DNA of 9,875 nucleotides. Origin: an uncultured Bacilli bacterium. GTDB taxonomy: Bacteria > Bacillota_I > Bacilli_A > RFN20 > CAG-288. The first letter of the stretch is position 1; every line of letters begins with the position of its first letter. Below the pieces are notes generated by a model, which ran no database searches, had not been told where the DNA came from, and saw only the letters and a list, made by a program, of their open reading frames with translations. The position numbers and the translations under genes are program-made. Shown in pieces: positions 1 through 6,752 of this stretch. The DNA lies in the NCBI GenBank assembly GCA_934700375.1, contig CAKUXT010000066.1, forward strand, positions 1 to 9,875, in the 5' to 3' direction.

Positions 1-362
1 TTCTTTCTGCGGTCTAGAAACAGCGGTTTCTGATTATGAACAGTCAATCTCAAAGCAGGATTAGTCAGATGACTGCATTTTTCAATTGACTCAATCTCTT
101 TCCATGATACTTTTCTTACAACTTTACGAAAGAAGTAAATGAAGATACCACTATCATCAATCGTAACAGTCTGAAACAACCAATAGAAGCCGATGAAAAT
201 ATAAAGGAGGATGATGACACCAACACCAAACATAATCCATAAGAAGATATAGAAGATAGGAAACACAAATATCACTCCCATGAACAATACCAGGTCAAGT
301 ATCAATACGGAAACAAACGTTGAGACCAATTCAATATAGTTCTTTAAGAATACGTATCTCAT
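1..362 (-). CDS. Partial small membrane protein with two TM helices and a PH-like segment (3' end outside window)
   Basis: An open frame runs from an ATG at 362 leftward off the window edge, so only the first 120 residues are visible. The start is supported by GGAGGG (368-373) five bases upstream. The product begins MRYVFLKNYIEL. Two long hydrophobic segments follow (about residues 12-36 and 38-62), separated by only a short turn. After them comes a soluble stretch with TIDDSGIFIY and a VSWKEIESIEK segment. That pattern of beta strands followed by W-x-x-I-x-x-I resembles bacterial PH-like domains found after paired helices in small Bacillota membrane proteins. The hydrophobicity and the start are seen directly. 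The PH-like assignment is an inference from a short match, and no function can be given. A TATAAT at 393-398 suggests it has its own promoter. Confidence 0.72.
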   Translation of the reverse strand, partial: MRYVFLKNYIELVSTFVSVLILDLVLFMGVIFVFPIFYIFLWIMFGVGVIILLYIFIGFYWLFQTVTIDDSGIFIYFFRKVVRKVSWKEIESIEKCSHLTNPALRLTVHNQKPLFLDRRK

Positions 363-392
363 ATCATCCCTCCTTCCAATTTTTTGAATGAA

Positions 393-421
393 ATTATAGC
401 GAAGTCATAGAAATATGAAAA
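393..421 (-). promoter_or_regulatory. Likely promoter of the membrane protein gene
   Basis: Read on the minus strand, a perfect TATAAT -10 box lies at 393-398, about 30 bases before the ATG at 362. The -35 position (416-421, TTTTCA with a 17-base spacer) is a poor match, so the call rests mostly on the -10 box. The 90-bp gap to the upstream ATPase gene holds no convincing terminator hairpin, so read-through from that gene is also possible. Confidence 0.45.
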
Positions 422-452
422 GAGTTTTTAAGGACAGATACAAAAAACCAGA

Positions 453-1706
453 TCAGTCAATCAGACCGACAGGAAGAGAATAGACATTCTCATTGATTGG
501 TCTGATTTTATCAGTCGTATCAATGACGAATCCTTTCTGAATCGGATAATTGTATTTTTTCAGAACATTGAAGTTCTTATCAGGTTTAGAAGGATTGATT
601 CCCTTTTTGATTTGTATCGGTGTTATCTCTTGGTTTTTCCAATAGATGAGATCGACTTCTTTTTGGTCGATATCACGATAATAGAAGAGCGTATCTTTTG
701 GATTCGAGCCATCAAAAAGAAAACTTTTCCAAATTTCAGAAATGACAAAGGTCTCATAGAACGCACCATCCATTGCACATTTCATCAGCATGTCACTATT
801 CGGCCAGCCGCAAAGATATGCGCATAATCCAGTATCTGCAAAATAAACCTTCGGTGTCTTGATGATACGATTGGATTGATTCTTCAAAAACGGCTGCAAA
901 AAGAAGATGATTCCAGAGCATTCCAAAATAGAGAGCCAGCGTTTGACAGTCTTTACATCAATGCCGACTGCAGAAGAGAGTTCATCATATTTGATTTCCT
1001 GTGCTGTTCTTAAAGCCAGATAAGATAAGAATGTTCTGAATGTTGTTTCGCTTCCGTTTGCAATCAATAATCTCACATCCTTTTCCAAATAGGTGGCGAT
1101 ATAAGATTTGAAATAGTCTTCTCTTTTTACTCTTTTTGTTACAACATCAGGCATACCGCCTTGAAAAATCTCATCAAAAATCTGATTCTTTGTATAGACG
1201 ATATCCTTGTTTTCCTTTTCTTTCTTCAACAGCAGATCCAAATCAGGAACAAAGACTTCTCCATCTCTATGGTTCTTTTCGGCAAGAGAAAAAGAATTCA
1301 GTTCCATAATACCGACTCTGCCTGCCAAAGACTCTGAAATTCCTTTTTGAAGTTCGAACTGATTCGAACCAGTCAATAAATACATCAGTTCATATGGTTT
1401 GTCCTCTTTCATCCATATAAACTTCTGCTTATCAATCCGAAGCTTGATTTCAGAGAGAAGCGAAGGTGCTTTCTGTATTTCATCAATAATGACAGGAAAA
1501 GGATGACTGTCCAAAAAAAGCTTCGGATTGCTCAAAGCAAGCGAAAGCTCATCCATGTCATCCAGTGTCACAAACTCATACTGAGAAGAGAAGAGAGTCT
1601 GAACCAATGTGGACTTGCCGCATTGTCTTGGACCATAGACAACAACGCATGGAAATTCTTTCGCTAATCTTTTCAATGTCTGTTCTGCAGTTCTTTGATA
1701 ATACAT
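453..1706 (-). CDS. AAA ATPase of the AAA_14/DUF4143 family, with PD-(D/E)xK-like C-terminus
   Basis: This is a 417-residue P-loop ATPase. Walker A is GPRQCGKS (residues 25-32), Walker B is VIIDE (72-76), and a sensor-type strand reads LLTGSNQ (110-116). The middle contains the GGMPDVV segment typical of these proteins, then a predicted winged-helix part. The C-terminal DUF4143 region has E350-V-D352 and Q365-I-K367, the layout of a PD-(D/E)xK nuclease-like fold with its lysine present. The family is common and multi-copy in anaerobic commensals, and its role is not established; links to defence or mobile DNA are speculative. GGAGG (1711-1715) sits only four bases before the ATG and touches the end of a palindromic repeat. 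The gene diverges from a second DUF4143 ATPase of another subgroup. The family call is secure; any function is not. Confidence 0.88.
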   Translation of the reverse strand: MYYQRTAEQTLKRLAKEFPCVVVYGPRQCGKSTLVQTLFSSQYEFVTLDDMDELSLALSNPKLFLDSHPFPVIIDEIQKAPSLLSEIKLRIDKQKFIWMKEDKPYELMYLLTGSNQFELQKGISESLAGRVGIMELNSFSLAEKNHRDGEVFVPDLDLLLKKEKENKDIVYTKNQIFDEIFQGGMPDVVTKRVKREDYFKSYIATYLEKDVRLLIANGSETTFRTFLSYLALRTAQEIKYDELSSAVGIDVKTVKRWLSILECSGIIFFLQPFLKNQSNRIIKTPKVYFADTGLCAYLCGWPNSDMLMKCAMDGAFYETFVISEIWKSFLFDGSNPKDTLFYYRDIDQKEVDLIYWKNQEITPIQIKKGINPSKPDKNFNVLKKYNYPIQKGFVIDTTDKIRPINENVYSLPVGLID

Positions 1707-1714
1707 AAAACCTC

Positions 1715-1750
1715 CGATGAAAATGGGAGTCCACTCCCTGTTTCATCGCT
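1715..1750. repeat. 36-bp palindromic repeat, copy 1
   Basis: The unit starts CGATGAAAATGGGAG and ends CTCCCTGTTTCATCGCT. Its first 34 bases fold into an 8-bp outer stem (CGATGAAA/TTTCATCG), a 2x2 internal mismatch, and an inner GGGAG/CTCCC stem with a tiny loop. Copy 2 differs at only two positions, both near the loop. Copy 1 overlaps by one base the Shine-Dalgarno sequence of the minus-strand ATPase and lies downstream of that gene's promoter. Most of the hairpin should therefore form the 5' end of its mRNA. Confidence 0.85.
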
Positions 1751-1778
1751 ATTATAACACAGCTAAGCTGATTGTCAG
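1751..1778 (-). promoter_or_regulatory. Promoter of the minus-strand DUF4143 ATPase
   Basis: On the minus strand there is TATAAT (1751-1756) preceded by TGT, giving an extended -10. CTGACA (1773-1778) lies 16 bases upstream, one mismatch from the -35 consensus. Predicted transcription starts near 1744, inside repeat copy 1. The mRNA would then begin with most of the repeat hairpin, followed directly by GGAGG and the start codon. The promoter fills most of the 36-bp gap between the two repeat copies. Confidence 0.65.
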
Positions 1779-1786
1779 TGCTTTTT

Positions 1787-1822
1787 CGATGAAAATGGGA
1801 GTCTATTCCCTGTTTCATCGCT
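1787..1822. repeat. 36-bp palindromic repeat, copy 2
   Basis: This is the second copy of the unit at 1715-1750, in the same orientation and separated from it by 36 bases. It matches at 34 of 36 positions. The two changes (CCAC to CTAT around the loop) leave the outer stem intact. In plus-strand RNA they turn an inner G-C pair into G-U; in minus-strand RNA that pair becomes C-A. It lies upstream of the promoter of the minus-strand ATPase. Confidence 0.85.
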
Positions 1823-1875
1823 AATTTATATGATGTTCTAAGAAACGATATTCACCGATGTCAGCCAAAAAATTC

Positions 1876-1925
1876 AAATAAGTGATAATATTTTGATGAT
1901 TTGATTGAAATATTATCACTTATTT
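1876..1925. promoter_or_regulatory. Perfect 18-bp-arm inverted repeat, likely operator
   Basis: AAATAAGTGATAATATTT (1876-1893) is matched exactly by its reverse complement at 1908-1925, around a 14-base centre. No T-tract follows, so it is not a terminator. The right arm covers the spacer and the start of the -10 box of the best plus-strand promoter, and the centre contains its -35. That arrangement suits a dimeric regulator, or two dimers, blocking transcription of the ATPase at 1953. The arms contain GATAAT/ATTATC words, as in Fur/PerR-type sites, but the match is too short to name a regulator. Confidence 0.6.
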
Positions 1926-1928
1926 AAT
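1901..1928 (+). promoter_or_regulatory. Possible promoter of the plus-strand DUF4143 ATPase
   Basis: TTGATT (1901-1906) and TTTAAT (1923-1928) are separated by 16 bases. They match the sigma-A boxes at four and five of six positions. Transcription would start near 1935, leaving a leader of about 18 bases with AGAGGA (1941-1946) before the ATG at 1953. The boxes lie within or beside the inverted repeat at 1876-1925. Confidence 0.4.
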
Positions 1929-1952
1929 AAAATAGAAAAAAGAGGAACAAAA

Positions 1953-3224
1953 ATGAATAACGAAACATTGCTTTATCCACGAAAAATCTACCTTGATAAA
2001 ATCAGACCATTCCGCGATGATTGTGGAATGATTAAAGTTCTTGTAGGAGTAAGACGCTGCGGTAAATCCTCTATCATGGAATTGATCAGAAGACAATTAA
2101 AAGAGGAAGGTGTCCCTGAAGAAAATCTGATTTTCCTGAACCTTGATGCAAAAGAGAATCTATCTATCACAACAAAGAGTCGTTTAATAAGAAAAATCGA
2201 TTCTCTTTCCAATAAAGCAAAAGACGGAAACAAATATTTATTCATCGATGAAATTCAGAATGTCAAAGACTTTGAGAAAGTCATCAACGCCTATCGCGAA
2301 GAAGGGAATTATTCTATATTTATTACCGGAAGCAATGGTTATCTCTTATCAGGAAATCTTGCTACAAAGCTGACTGGACGATATATCGAATTCTATATTG
2401 GTTCTTTGCTTTTCTCCGAATATCTTGAAATGAAGAAATTTCTGAAAAAGGAAACAAACCCAAATGATGACATCGAATTTATCAATTATATATTTGATGG
2501 CGGTTTCCCTAAAGCAATCGAATACGAAACAGAAGAAGCAAAAAGACAATATGTGAAAAGCATCATCCTTGAGATTTATGAAAAAGATATCAAAACCAAC
2601 AAGAGCATCCGTGATTTTGCTCTTTTCGAACAGATCCAGCAATATATCATCAACAATTTCGGTGCTACTTTCTCTTGTAAAACATTAACAGAGAAAATCA
2701 ATCAGTCAACAGGCATCACCCATAGTCTGAAAACCATATATAACTACATTTCCATCTTAGAAAATGCAAAAATCATAAGCAGATGCAAAAGGTTTGATTT
2801 AAAGAGCAAAAAATCTCTTTCTGGAGAAGAAAAATATTATCTGTCCGATCTCAGCTTCTATTTTTCCACAAACACCGATAAACGAATCAATTATGGTCCT
2901 GTTCTCGAAAACATCCTATACAATTATCTAAAGGCACATGATTATGATGTTTCAATTGGAAAAATAGGAAAGCTGGAAGTAGATTTCATTCTAAACAAAG
3001 GAAGAAACGAATACTCTTATGTGCAAGTGGCAAAAACAATAGACAATGGTATTTATGATGCAAACGGAATCCCTGTGACTGAAGAAAGAGAATATCGCCC
3101 TCTGGAAACAATAAAAGACAATTATCCAAAGTATGTCCTCACTTTAGACAGACTCCTTCAGCATAGAAACGGAATCATAAACGAAAACCTCATCGATTTC
3201 ATGAAAGCTGACAAAAGTTTCTGA
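1953..3224 (+). CDS. AAA ATPase of the AAA_14/DUF4143 family (second subgroup)
   Basis: This is a 423-residue P-loop ATPase. Walker A is GVRRCGKS (residues 32-39), Walker B is YLFIDE (95-100), and a sensor-type strand reads FITGSN (123-128). It also has GGFPKAI and a DUF4143 C-terminus with E342-V-D344 and YVQVAK (356-361). The Q-x-K lysine of PD-(D/E)xK folds is replaced by alanine (Q358-V-A360). This is common in this subgroup and suggests the nuclease-like fold may be inactive. The ATG at 1953 is preferred over a TTG at 1905: it has AGAGGA six bases upstream, whereas the TTG lies in the inverted repeat with no ribosome-binding site. It diverges from the related ATPase at 453-1706 but is clearly a different lineage, not a recent duplicate. 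Its biological role is not established. Confidence 0.88.
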   Translation: MNNETLLYPRKIYLDKIRPFRDDCGMIKVLVGVRRCGKSSIMELIRRQLKEEGVPEENLIFLNLDAKENLSITTKSRLIRKIDSLSNKAKDGNKYLFIDEIQNVKDFEKVINAYREEGNYSIFITGSNGYLLSGNLATKLTGRYIEFYIGSLLFSEYLEMKKFLKKETNPNDDIEFINYIFDGGFPKAIEYETEEAKRQYVKSIILEIYEKDIKTNKSIRDFALFEQIQQYIINNFGATFSCKTLTEKINQSTGITHSLKTIYNYISILENAKIISRCKRFDLKSKKSLSGEEKYYLSDLSFYFSTNTDKRINYGPVLENILYNYLKAHDYDVSIGKIGKLEVDFILNKGRNEYSYVQVAKTIDNGIYDANGIPVTEEREYRPLETIKDNYPKYVLTLDRLLQHRNGIINENLIDFMKADKSF

Positions 3225-3513
3225 TTGTTTTTAAGTTTCTTTTCATAAACCATAATTTTTCATAAAATCCATATCTTTACAATATATATGTTTTGTCAAG
3301 ACACAAAACCGCTTTAGTTTTTGATGCATATCTATTGACTTTTCTTAGCAAAAGAACTACCAAACATCAAATAAATCACTTTTGGTCAACATTGCATATT
3401 ATGTTTCCATCTCATACGATTTCCGTGTTTTGCCTTAGTGATTGATAAATCCTATTTTCTCAACCACAGCACAAATTTTAAGTTGTTTAAAATACTAAAA
3501 AACGACTAAATTC

Positions 3514-3529
3514 ATGAAAATATTTTCAT
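3514..3529. promoter_or_regulatory. 16-bp perfect palindrome, candidate operator of nrdGD
   Basis: ATGAAAATATTTTCAT is its own reverse complement and lies 11 bases upstream of the predicted -35 box of nrdG. A second perfect palindrome, ATTTGCAAAT (3528-3537), overlaps its end. The position suits an activator or repressor site. It does not match the NrdR box (ACACWATATNTTGTGT-like) or the FNR box (TTGAT-N4-ATCAA), so no regulator is named. Confidence 0.4.
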
Positions 3530-3540
3530 TTGCAAATCGA

Positions 3541-3569
3541 TTGTTTTCCCTTTCTTTTCATTGCATAAT
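3541..3569 (+). promoter_or_regulatory. Likely promoter of nrdG-nrdD
   Basis: TTGTTT (3541-3546) and CATAAT (3564-3569) are separated by 17 bases. The start would be near 3576, giving a leader of about 44 bases before the TTG start of nrdG. It is the best sigma-A-type pair in the region between the ATPase gene and nrdG. Confidence 0.5.
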
Positions 3570-3606
3570 AGTGAAGCTATTTTGGTGCTATTTCCTTAGT
3601 AAATAA

Positions 3607-3612
3607 AGGAGG
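3607..3612 (+). promoter_or_regulatory. Strong ribosome-binding site fixing the TTG start of nrdG
   Basis: AGGAGG lies seven bases before the TTG at 3620. No in-frame ATG upstream competes, and starting here gives the usual NrdG N-terminus, so the rare start codon is well supported. Confidence 0.85.
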
Positions 3613-3619
3613 AATTGTC

Positions 3620-4135
3620 TTGAAAGTCATCATCGCAGGAATCGAAAGACATTCCTTTGTAAACGGGCCAGGAACAAGATACGTCGTATTTTTCCAGGGG
3701 TGCACACATCACTGTGAAAAATGCCAGAATCCTGATACCTGGGATATCGAAAAAGGAAAGATCTATGATACAGACGATATCGTCAACGATATCCTCTCGA
3801 CAAAATACCTGGACGGCGTCACATTCTCAGGAGGAGATCCTCTCCTTCAGGCAAAAGCCTTGTCTGAGATGTGCAAAAAGCTGAAAGAGAAAAACATCAA
3901 CATCTGGTGCTATACCGGATGGACTTATGAAGCTCTTGAAAACAATGCTGTCTCGTTAGAGGCCAAAGAAGCACTCGATCATATCGATGTATTGATCGAT
4001 GGTCCGTTTGTCTACTCTCTTTTATCCGACAAATGCATCTATCGCGGAAGTACAAATCAGAGAATCATCGATATCAGAAAGAGCAGAGAAGAGAAGAAAG
4101 TCGTTTTACTGGACGAGTTCGATTACGGATTGTGA
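3620..4135 (+). CDS. nrdG: Anaerobic ribonucleoside-triphosphate reductase activating protein (radical SAM)
   Basis: NrdG uses a [4Fe-4S] cluster and S-adenosylmethionine to generate the glycyl radical on NrdD, in the cytoplasm and only without oxygen. The 171-residue product is of normal family length. The cluster motif is C28-x3-C32-x2-C35 (GCTHHCEKC), preceded by the typical VNGPGTR stretch. A TFSGGDP segment corresponds to the SAM-binding GGE-type motif of radical SAM enzymes. DVLIDGPF and RGSTNQRIID are characteristic NrdG elements near the C-terminus. Translation starts at TTG with a strong AGGAGG. The stop is 17 bases before nrdD, so the two are surely co-transcribed. The order nrdG-nrdD is the reverse of the familiar nrdD-nrdG arrangement. 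Confidence 0.96.
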   Translation: MKVIIAGIERHSFVNGPGTRYVVFFQGCTHHCEKCQNPDTWDIEKGKIYDTDDIVNDILSTKYLDGVTFSGGDPLLQAKALSEMCKKLKEKNINIWCYTGWTYEALENNAVSLEAKEALDHIDVLIDGPFVYSLLSDKCIYRGSTNQRIIDIRKSREEKKVVLLDEFDYGL

Positions 4136-4152
4136 AAGAAGGAGACCCAAAA

Positions 4153-6564
4153 ATGAAAAACATCATCAAAAGAGACGGCAGTGTCGTTGCGTTTGAAGCT
4201 GACAAGATCGAAAATGCAATCGCGAAAGCGTTTGTTTCCACAAGCGAGATTCCGGCAAGAGATATCTCTGCCATGGCAAGAGCTGTTGAGCTCATTGTCG
4301 AAGCTGAACTGAATACAAAGGGCAAAGACTCTGCAACAGTCGAAGAGATTCAGGACGTCGTCGAAAAGACACTCATGAAGGTCGGCTATCAGAATACTGC
4401 AAAGGCATACATCCTTTACCGCAATCAGCATGAAAAAGTAAGACAGGCTGAAAATACCCTCATCGACTACAAGAAGTTAGTCGATGGCTATATCGGAACA
4501 GACAAGGACTGGAGAGTCAAAGAGAACTCCACAGTCACCCTTTCTGTCGGCGGCCTTATCCTTTCCAACTCCGGTGCCATCACTGCCAACTATTGGCTCA
4601 GCGAGATCTATGACAAGGAAATCTCTGACGCTCATCGTCAGTGCTTTATCCACCTTCACGATTTAAGCATGCTCACCGGTTATTGTGCCGGCTGGTCTTT
4701 AAAGCAGCTCATCAAGGAAGGCTTAGGCGGCGTTGTCGGAAGAATCACCTCCTCTCCTGCCAAGCATTTATCCACCTTATGCAACCAGATGGTCAACTTC
4801 TTAGGCATCATGCAGAACGAATGGGCAGGCGCTCAGGCTTTCTCCTCCTTCGATACTTATCTCGCCCCCTTTGTCAAAGTCGATCATCTCTCTTATAAAG
4901 AAGTCAAGCAGTGTGTTCAGTCCTTCATCTATGGTGTCAACACACCATCCCGTTGGGGAACACAGGCTCCGTTCACCAATATCACCTTGGACTGGACAGT
5001 CCCGGAAGATATGGTCAACATGCCTGCCATTGTCGGCGGCAAGGAGATGGACTTCACCTATGGCGAGTGCAAAGAAGAGATGGATATGGTCAACAAGGCC
5101 TTCATCGAAATCATGATCGAAGGCGATAGCGAAGGAAGAGGATTCCAGTATCCGATTCCTACCTACTCCATCACCAAAGACTTCGATTGGTCCGAAACTG
5201 AAAACAACAAGCTGCTCTTTGAAATGACAGCCAAATACGGAACTCCTTACTTCTCCAACTACATCAACTCCGACATGAAGCCTAGCGATGTCAGAAGCAT
5301 GTGCTGCCGTCTCCGTCTTGACCTCCGTGAACTGAGAAAGAAGGGCGGCGGATACTTCGGAAGCGGTGAATCCACCGGAAGCATCGGTGTTGTCACCATC
5401 AACCTTCCTAGAATCGCCTACTTATCCAAATCCAAAGAGGACTTCTATGCCATCCTCGACCGCTATATGGATATCTCTGCCCGTTCCTTGGATATCAAGA
5501 GAAAGGTCATCACCCGTCTTCTCGATCAAGGCATGTATCCTTACACCAAGAGATATTTAGGAACATTTGCCAATCACTTTTCCACAATCGGCCTTGTCGG
5601 CATGAACGAATGTTTGGAGAATGCCAAGTGGTTCGATGGCGGAAATCTTACGACAGAAGCAGGAAATCATCTTGCAGAAGAGATTCTCAACCATATGAGA
5701 GAAAGACTCTCCGATTATCAGGAGAAGTATGGTGCGCTCTTCAACCTTGAAGCAACACCGGCAGAAAGCACAACCTATCGTTTTGCAAAGCATGATGTCG
5801 CCGAATTCAAAGACATCAAGACTGCATGCAAAAACGGCGGCTCTCCCTTCTACACCAACTCCTCTCACCTCCCTGTCAATTACACCGATGATATCTTCAA
5901 AGCCTTGGAGATGGAAGATAACTTACAGGTCTTATACACCTCCGGAACTGTCTTCCACGCCTTCTTAGGAGAAAAGCTCCCTGACTGGAGAAGCGCAGCT
6001 TCCCTAGTCAAGAAGATCGCATATAACTTCAGACTTCCTTACTTCACTCTGTCTCCTACCTATTCCGTCTGCAGCGAACACGGCTATATCCCCGGCGAAC
6101 ACTTCAAGTGCCCGACCTGCGGAAAAGAAGCCGAAGTCTATTCCAGAATCACCGGATACTATCGTCCTATCAAGAACTGGAACGATGGCAAAGTCTCCGA
6201 ATTCAATTCCAGAAAAACCTACACTCCTTATGAGCTCAAAGGCCAGGAAACACCTGCAAATCAGATTGAATCCACAGTCAACAGAGTCAAGTGTGCAACA
6301 ACACCTTGTGCCTGTTCTCACACGCATCATAAACCTATCCTCATCACGACTTCCACCTGTCCGAACTGCCGTATCGCCAAGGTCCTCCTTGACGAAAAGG
6401 GAATCGATTATGATGTCTTAGTCGCCGATAAGGATGAAAAAGGAAAAGAAATCGCAAGAAAGTTCAATATCACCCAGGCTCCGACATTGATTGTCGAAGA
6501 AAACGGCGAAGATAATCTTCTTAGCAATGTATCCGATATCCGTTCTTATTTAGAAGAACTGTAA
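4153..6564 (+). CDS. nrdD: Class III anaerobic ribonucleoside-triphosphate reductase with fused glutaredoxin-like domain
   Basis: NrdD reduces ribonucleoside triphosphates to deoxynucleotides using a glycyl radical and active-site cysteine chemistry. The 803-residue protein starts with an ATP-cone (about residues 1-92, MKNIIKRDGSVVAF), the allosteric nucleotide-binding domain. The catalytic core includes C178 (GYCAGW) and the pair C384-C385 (MCCRLRLDLR). A metal site has C640-x2-H643 and C653-x2-C656. The radical glycine is G668 in RITGYY. A Cys/His-rich linker follows (714-726). The last 75 or so residues are a glutaredoxin/NrdH-like domain with C736-P-N-C739 and a cis-Pro-type QAPTL. Such a domain suggests electrons arrive through a thiol redoxin rather than formate, as known for thioredoxin-dependent class III enzymes. 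The ATG at 4153 is chosen over an in-frame ATG at 4033. It has AAGGAG eight bases upstream and begins the ATP-cone, whereas the longer form would overlap nrdG. Confidence 0.96.
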   Translation: MKNIIKRDGSVVAFEADKIENAIAKAFVSTSEIPARDISAMARAVELIVEAELNTKGKDSATVEEIQDVVEKTLMKVGYQNTAKAYILYRNQHEKVRQAENTLIDYKKLVDGYIGTDKDWRVKENSTVTLSVGGLILSNSGAITANYWLSEIYDKEISDAHRQCFIHLHDLSMLTGYCAGWSLKQLIKEGLGGVVGRITSSPAKHLSTLCNQMVNFLGIMQNEWAGAQAFSSFDTYLAPFVKVDHLSYKEVKQCVQSFIYGVNTPSRWGTQAPFTNITLDWTVPEDMVNMPAIVGGKEMDFTYGECKEEMDMVNKAFIEIMIEGDSEGRGFQYPIPTYSITKDFDWSETENNKLLFEMTAKYGTPYFSNYINSDMKPSDVRSMCCRLRLDLRELRKKGGGYFGSGESTGSIGVVTINLPRIAYLSKSKEDFYAILDRYMDISARSLDIKRKVITRLLDQGMYPYTKRYLGTFANHFSTIGLVGMNECLENAKWFDGGNLTTEAGNHLAEEILNHMRERLSDYQEKYGALFNLEATPAESTTYRFAKHDVAEFKDIKTACKNGGSPFYTNSSHLPVNYTDDIFKALEMEDNLQVLYTSGTVFHAFLGEKLPDWRSAASLVKKIAYNFRLPYFTLSPTYSVCSEHGYIPGEHFKCPTCGKEAEVYSRITGYYRPIKNWNDGKVSEFNSRKTYTPYELKGQETPANQIESTVNRVKCATTPCACSHTHHKPILITTSTCPNCRIAKVLLDEKGIDYDVLVADKDEKGKEIARKFNITQAPTLIVEENGEDNLLSNVSDIRSYLEEL

Positions 6565-6574
6565 TCCTCCTATG

Positions 6575-6604
6575 GGAAGGCATCGAATGATGCCTTCCTT
6601 TTTT
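6575..6604 (+). terminator. Rho-independent terminator of nrdG-nrdD
   Basis: GGAAGGCATC (6575-6584) and GATGCCTTCC (6589-6598) form a perfect 10-bp stem with a GAAT loop, followed by six T (6599-6604). It begins 11 bases after the nrdD stop. On the minus strand there is no T-tract, so it does not serve the convergent operon. The 148 bases between it and the end of that operon show no gene and no clear second terminator. Confidence 0.95.
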
Positions 6605-6752
6605 CATGTGAGCAAAAATCAACAGGAAAATACCAATGCATTTTTTGAGTGCTATAACAGTTTTTACGCTATATTTAACTAAGTAGACCATTCAATCATG
6701 AAAAAATCTAGTAAATATCATTCTTCAGTACTTCATCTAATCACAATTATGC

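Larger units (their letters stand above)
3225..3619. other. 395-bp gene-free, AT-rich region upstream of nrdG
   Basis: No open frame with a ribosome-binding site is visible on either strand, and no strong terminator follows the ATPase stop. The stretch contains a short hairpin, GTTTTGT (3291-3297) with ACAAAAC (3304-3310). Just before it is an ATATATAT-centred stretch faintly like an NrdR box, but not convincing. A 16-bp palindrome (3514-3529), an adjoining 10-bp palindrome (3528-3537) and a promoter (3541-3569) occupy its right end. The remainder shows nothing recognisable. Confidence 0.6.

Noticed and set aside
1576..1818. 80-residue minus-strand frame beginning MKQGIDSHFHR
   Set aside because: It is created by reading the palindromic repeats in frame and then the ATPase gene out of frame. 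It has no ribosome-binding site and no family resemblance.
1715..1822. CRISPR mini-array (36-bp repeat, 36-bp spacer)
   Set aside because: There are only two copies with changes near the loop, near-complete self-complementarity, no cas genes and a promoter in the spacer. A REP-like repeat pair explains it better.
1905..1952. TTG start extending the plus-strand ATPase by 16 residues
   Set aside because: It lies in the inverted repeat, has no Shine-Dalgarno, and the ATG at 1953 has AGAGGA at good spacing.
3278..3310. NrdR box pair upstream of nrdG
   Set aside because: An ATATATAT-centred stretch and an ACAAAAC hairpin are faintly similar, but the two-box spacing and the consensus ends are missing.
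4033..4152. Upstream in-frame ATG for nrdD
   Set aside because: It would overlap nrdG by about 100 bases and add a basic sequence unlike the ATP-cone start, whereas ATG 4153 has AAGGAG and begins the domain exactly.
4484..6421. Several 60-108-residue frames on both strands across nrdD
   Set aside because: They are shadows of the strongly supported nrdD frame, without ribosome-binding sites or recognisable domains.
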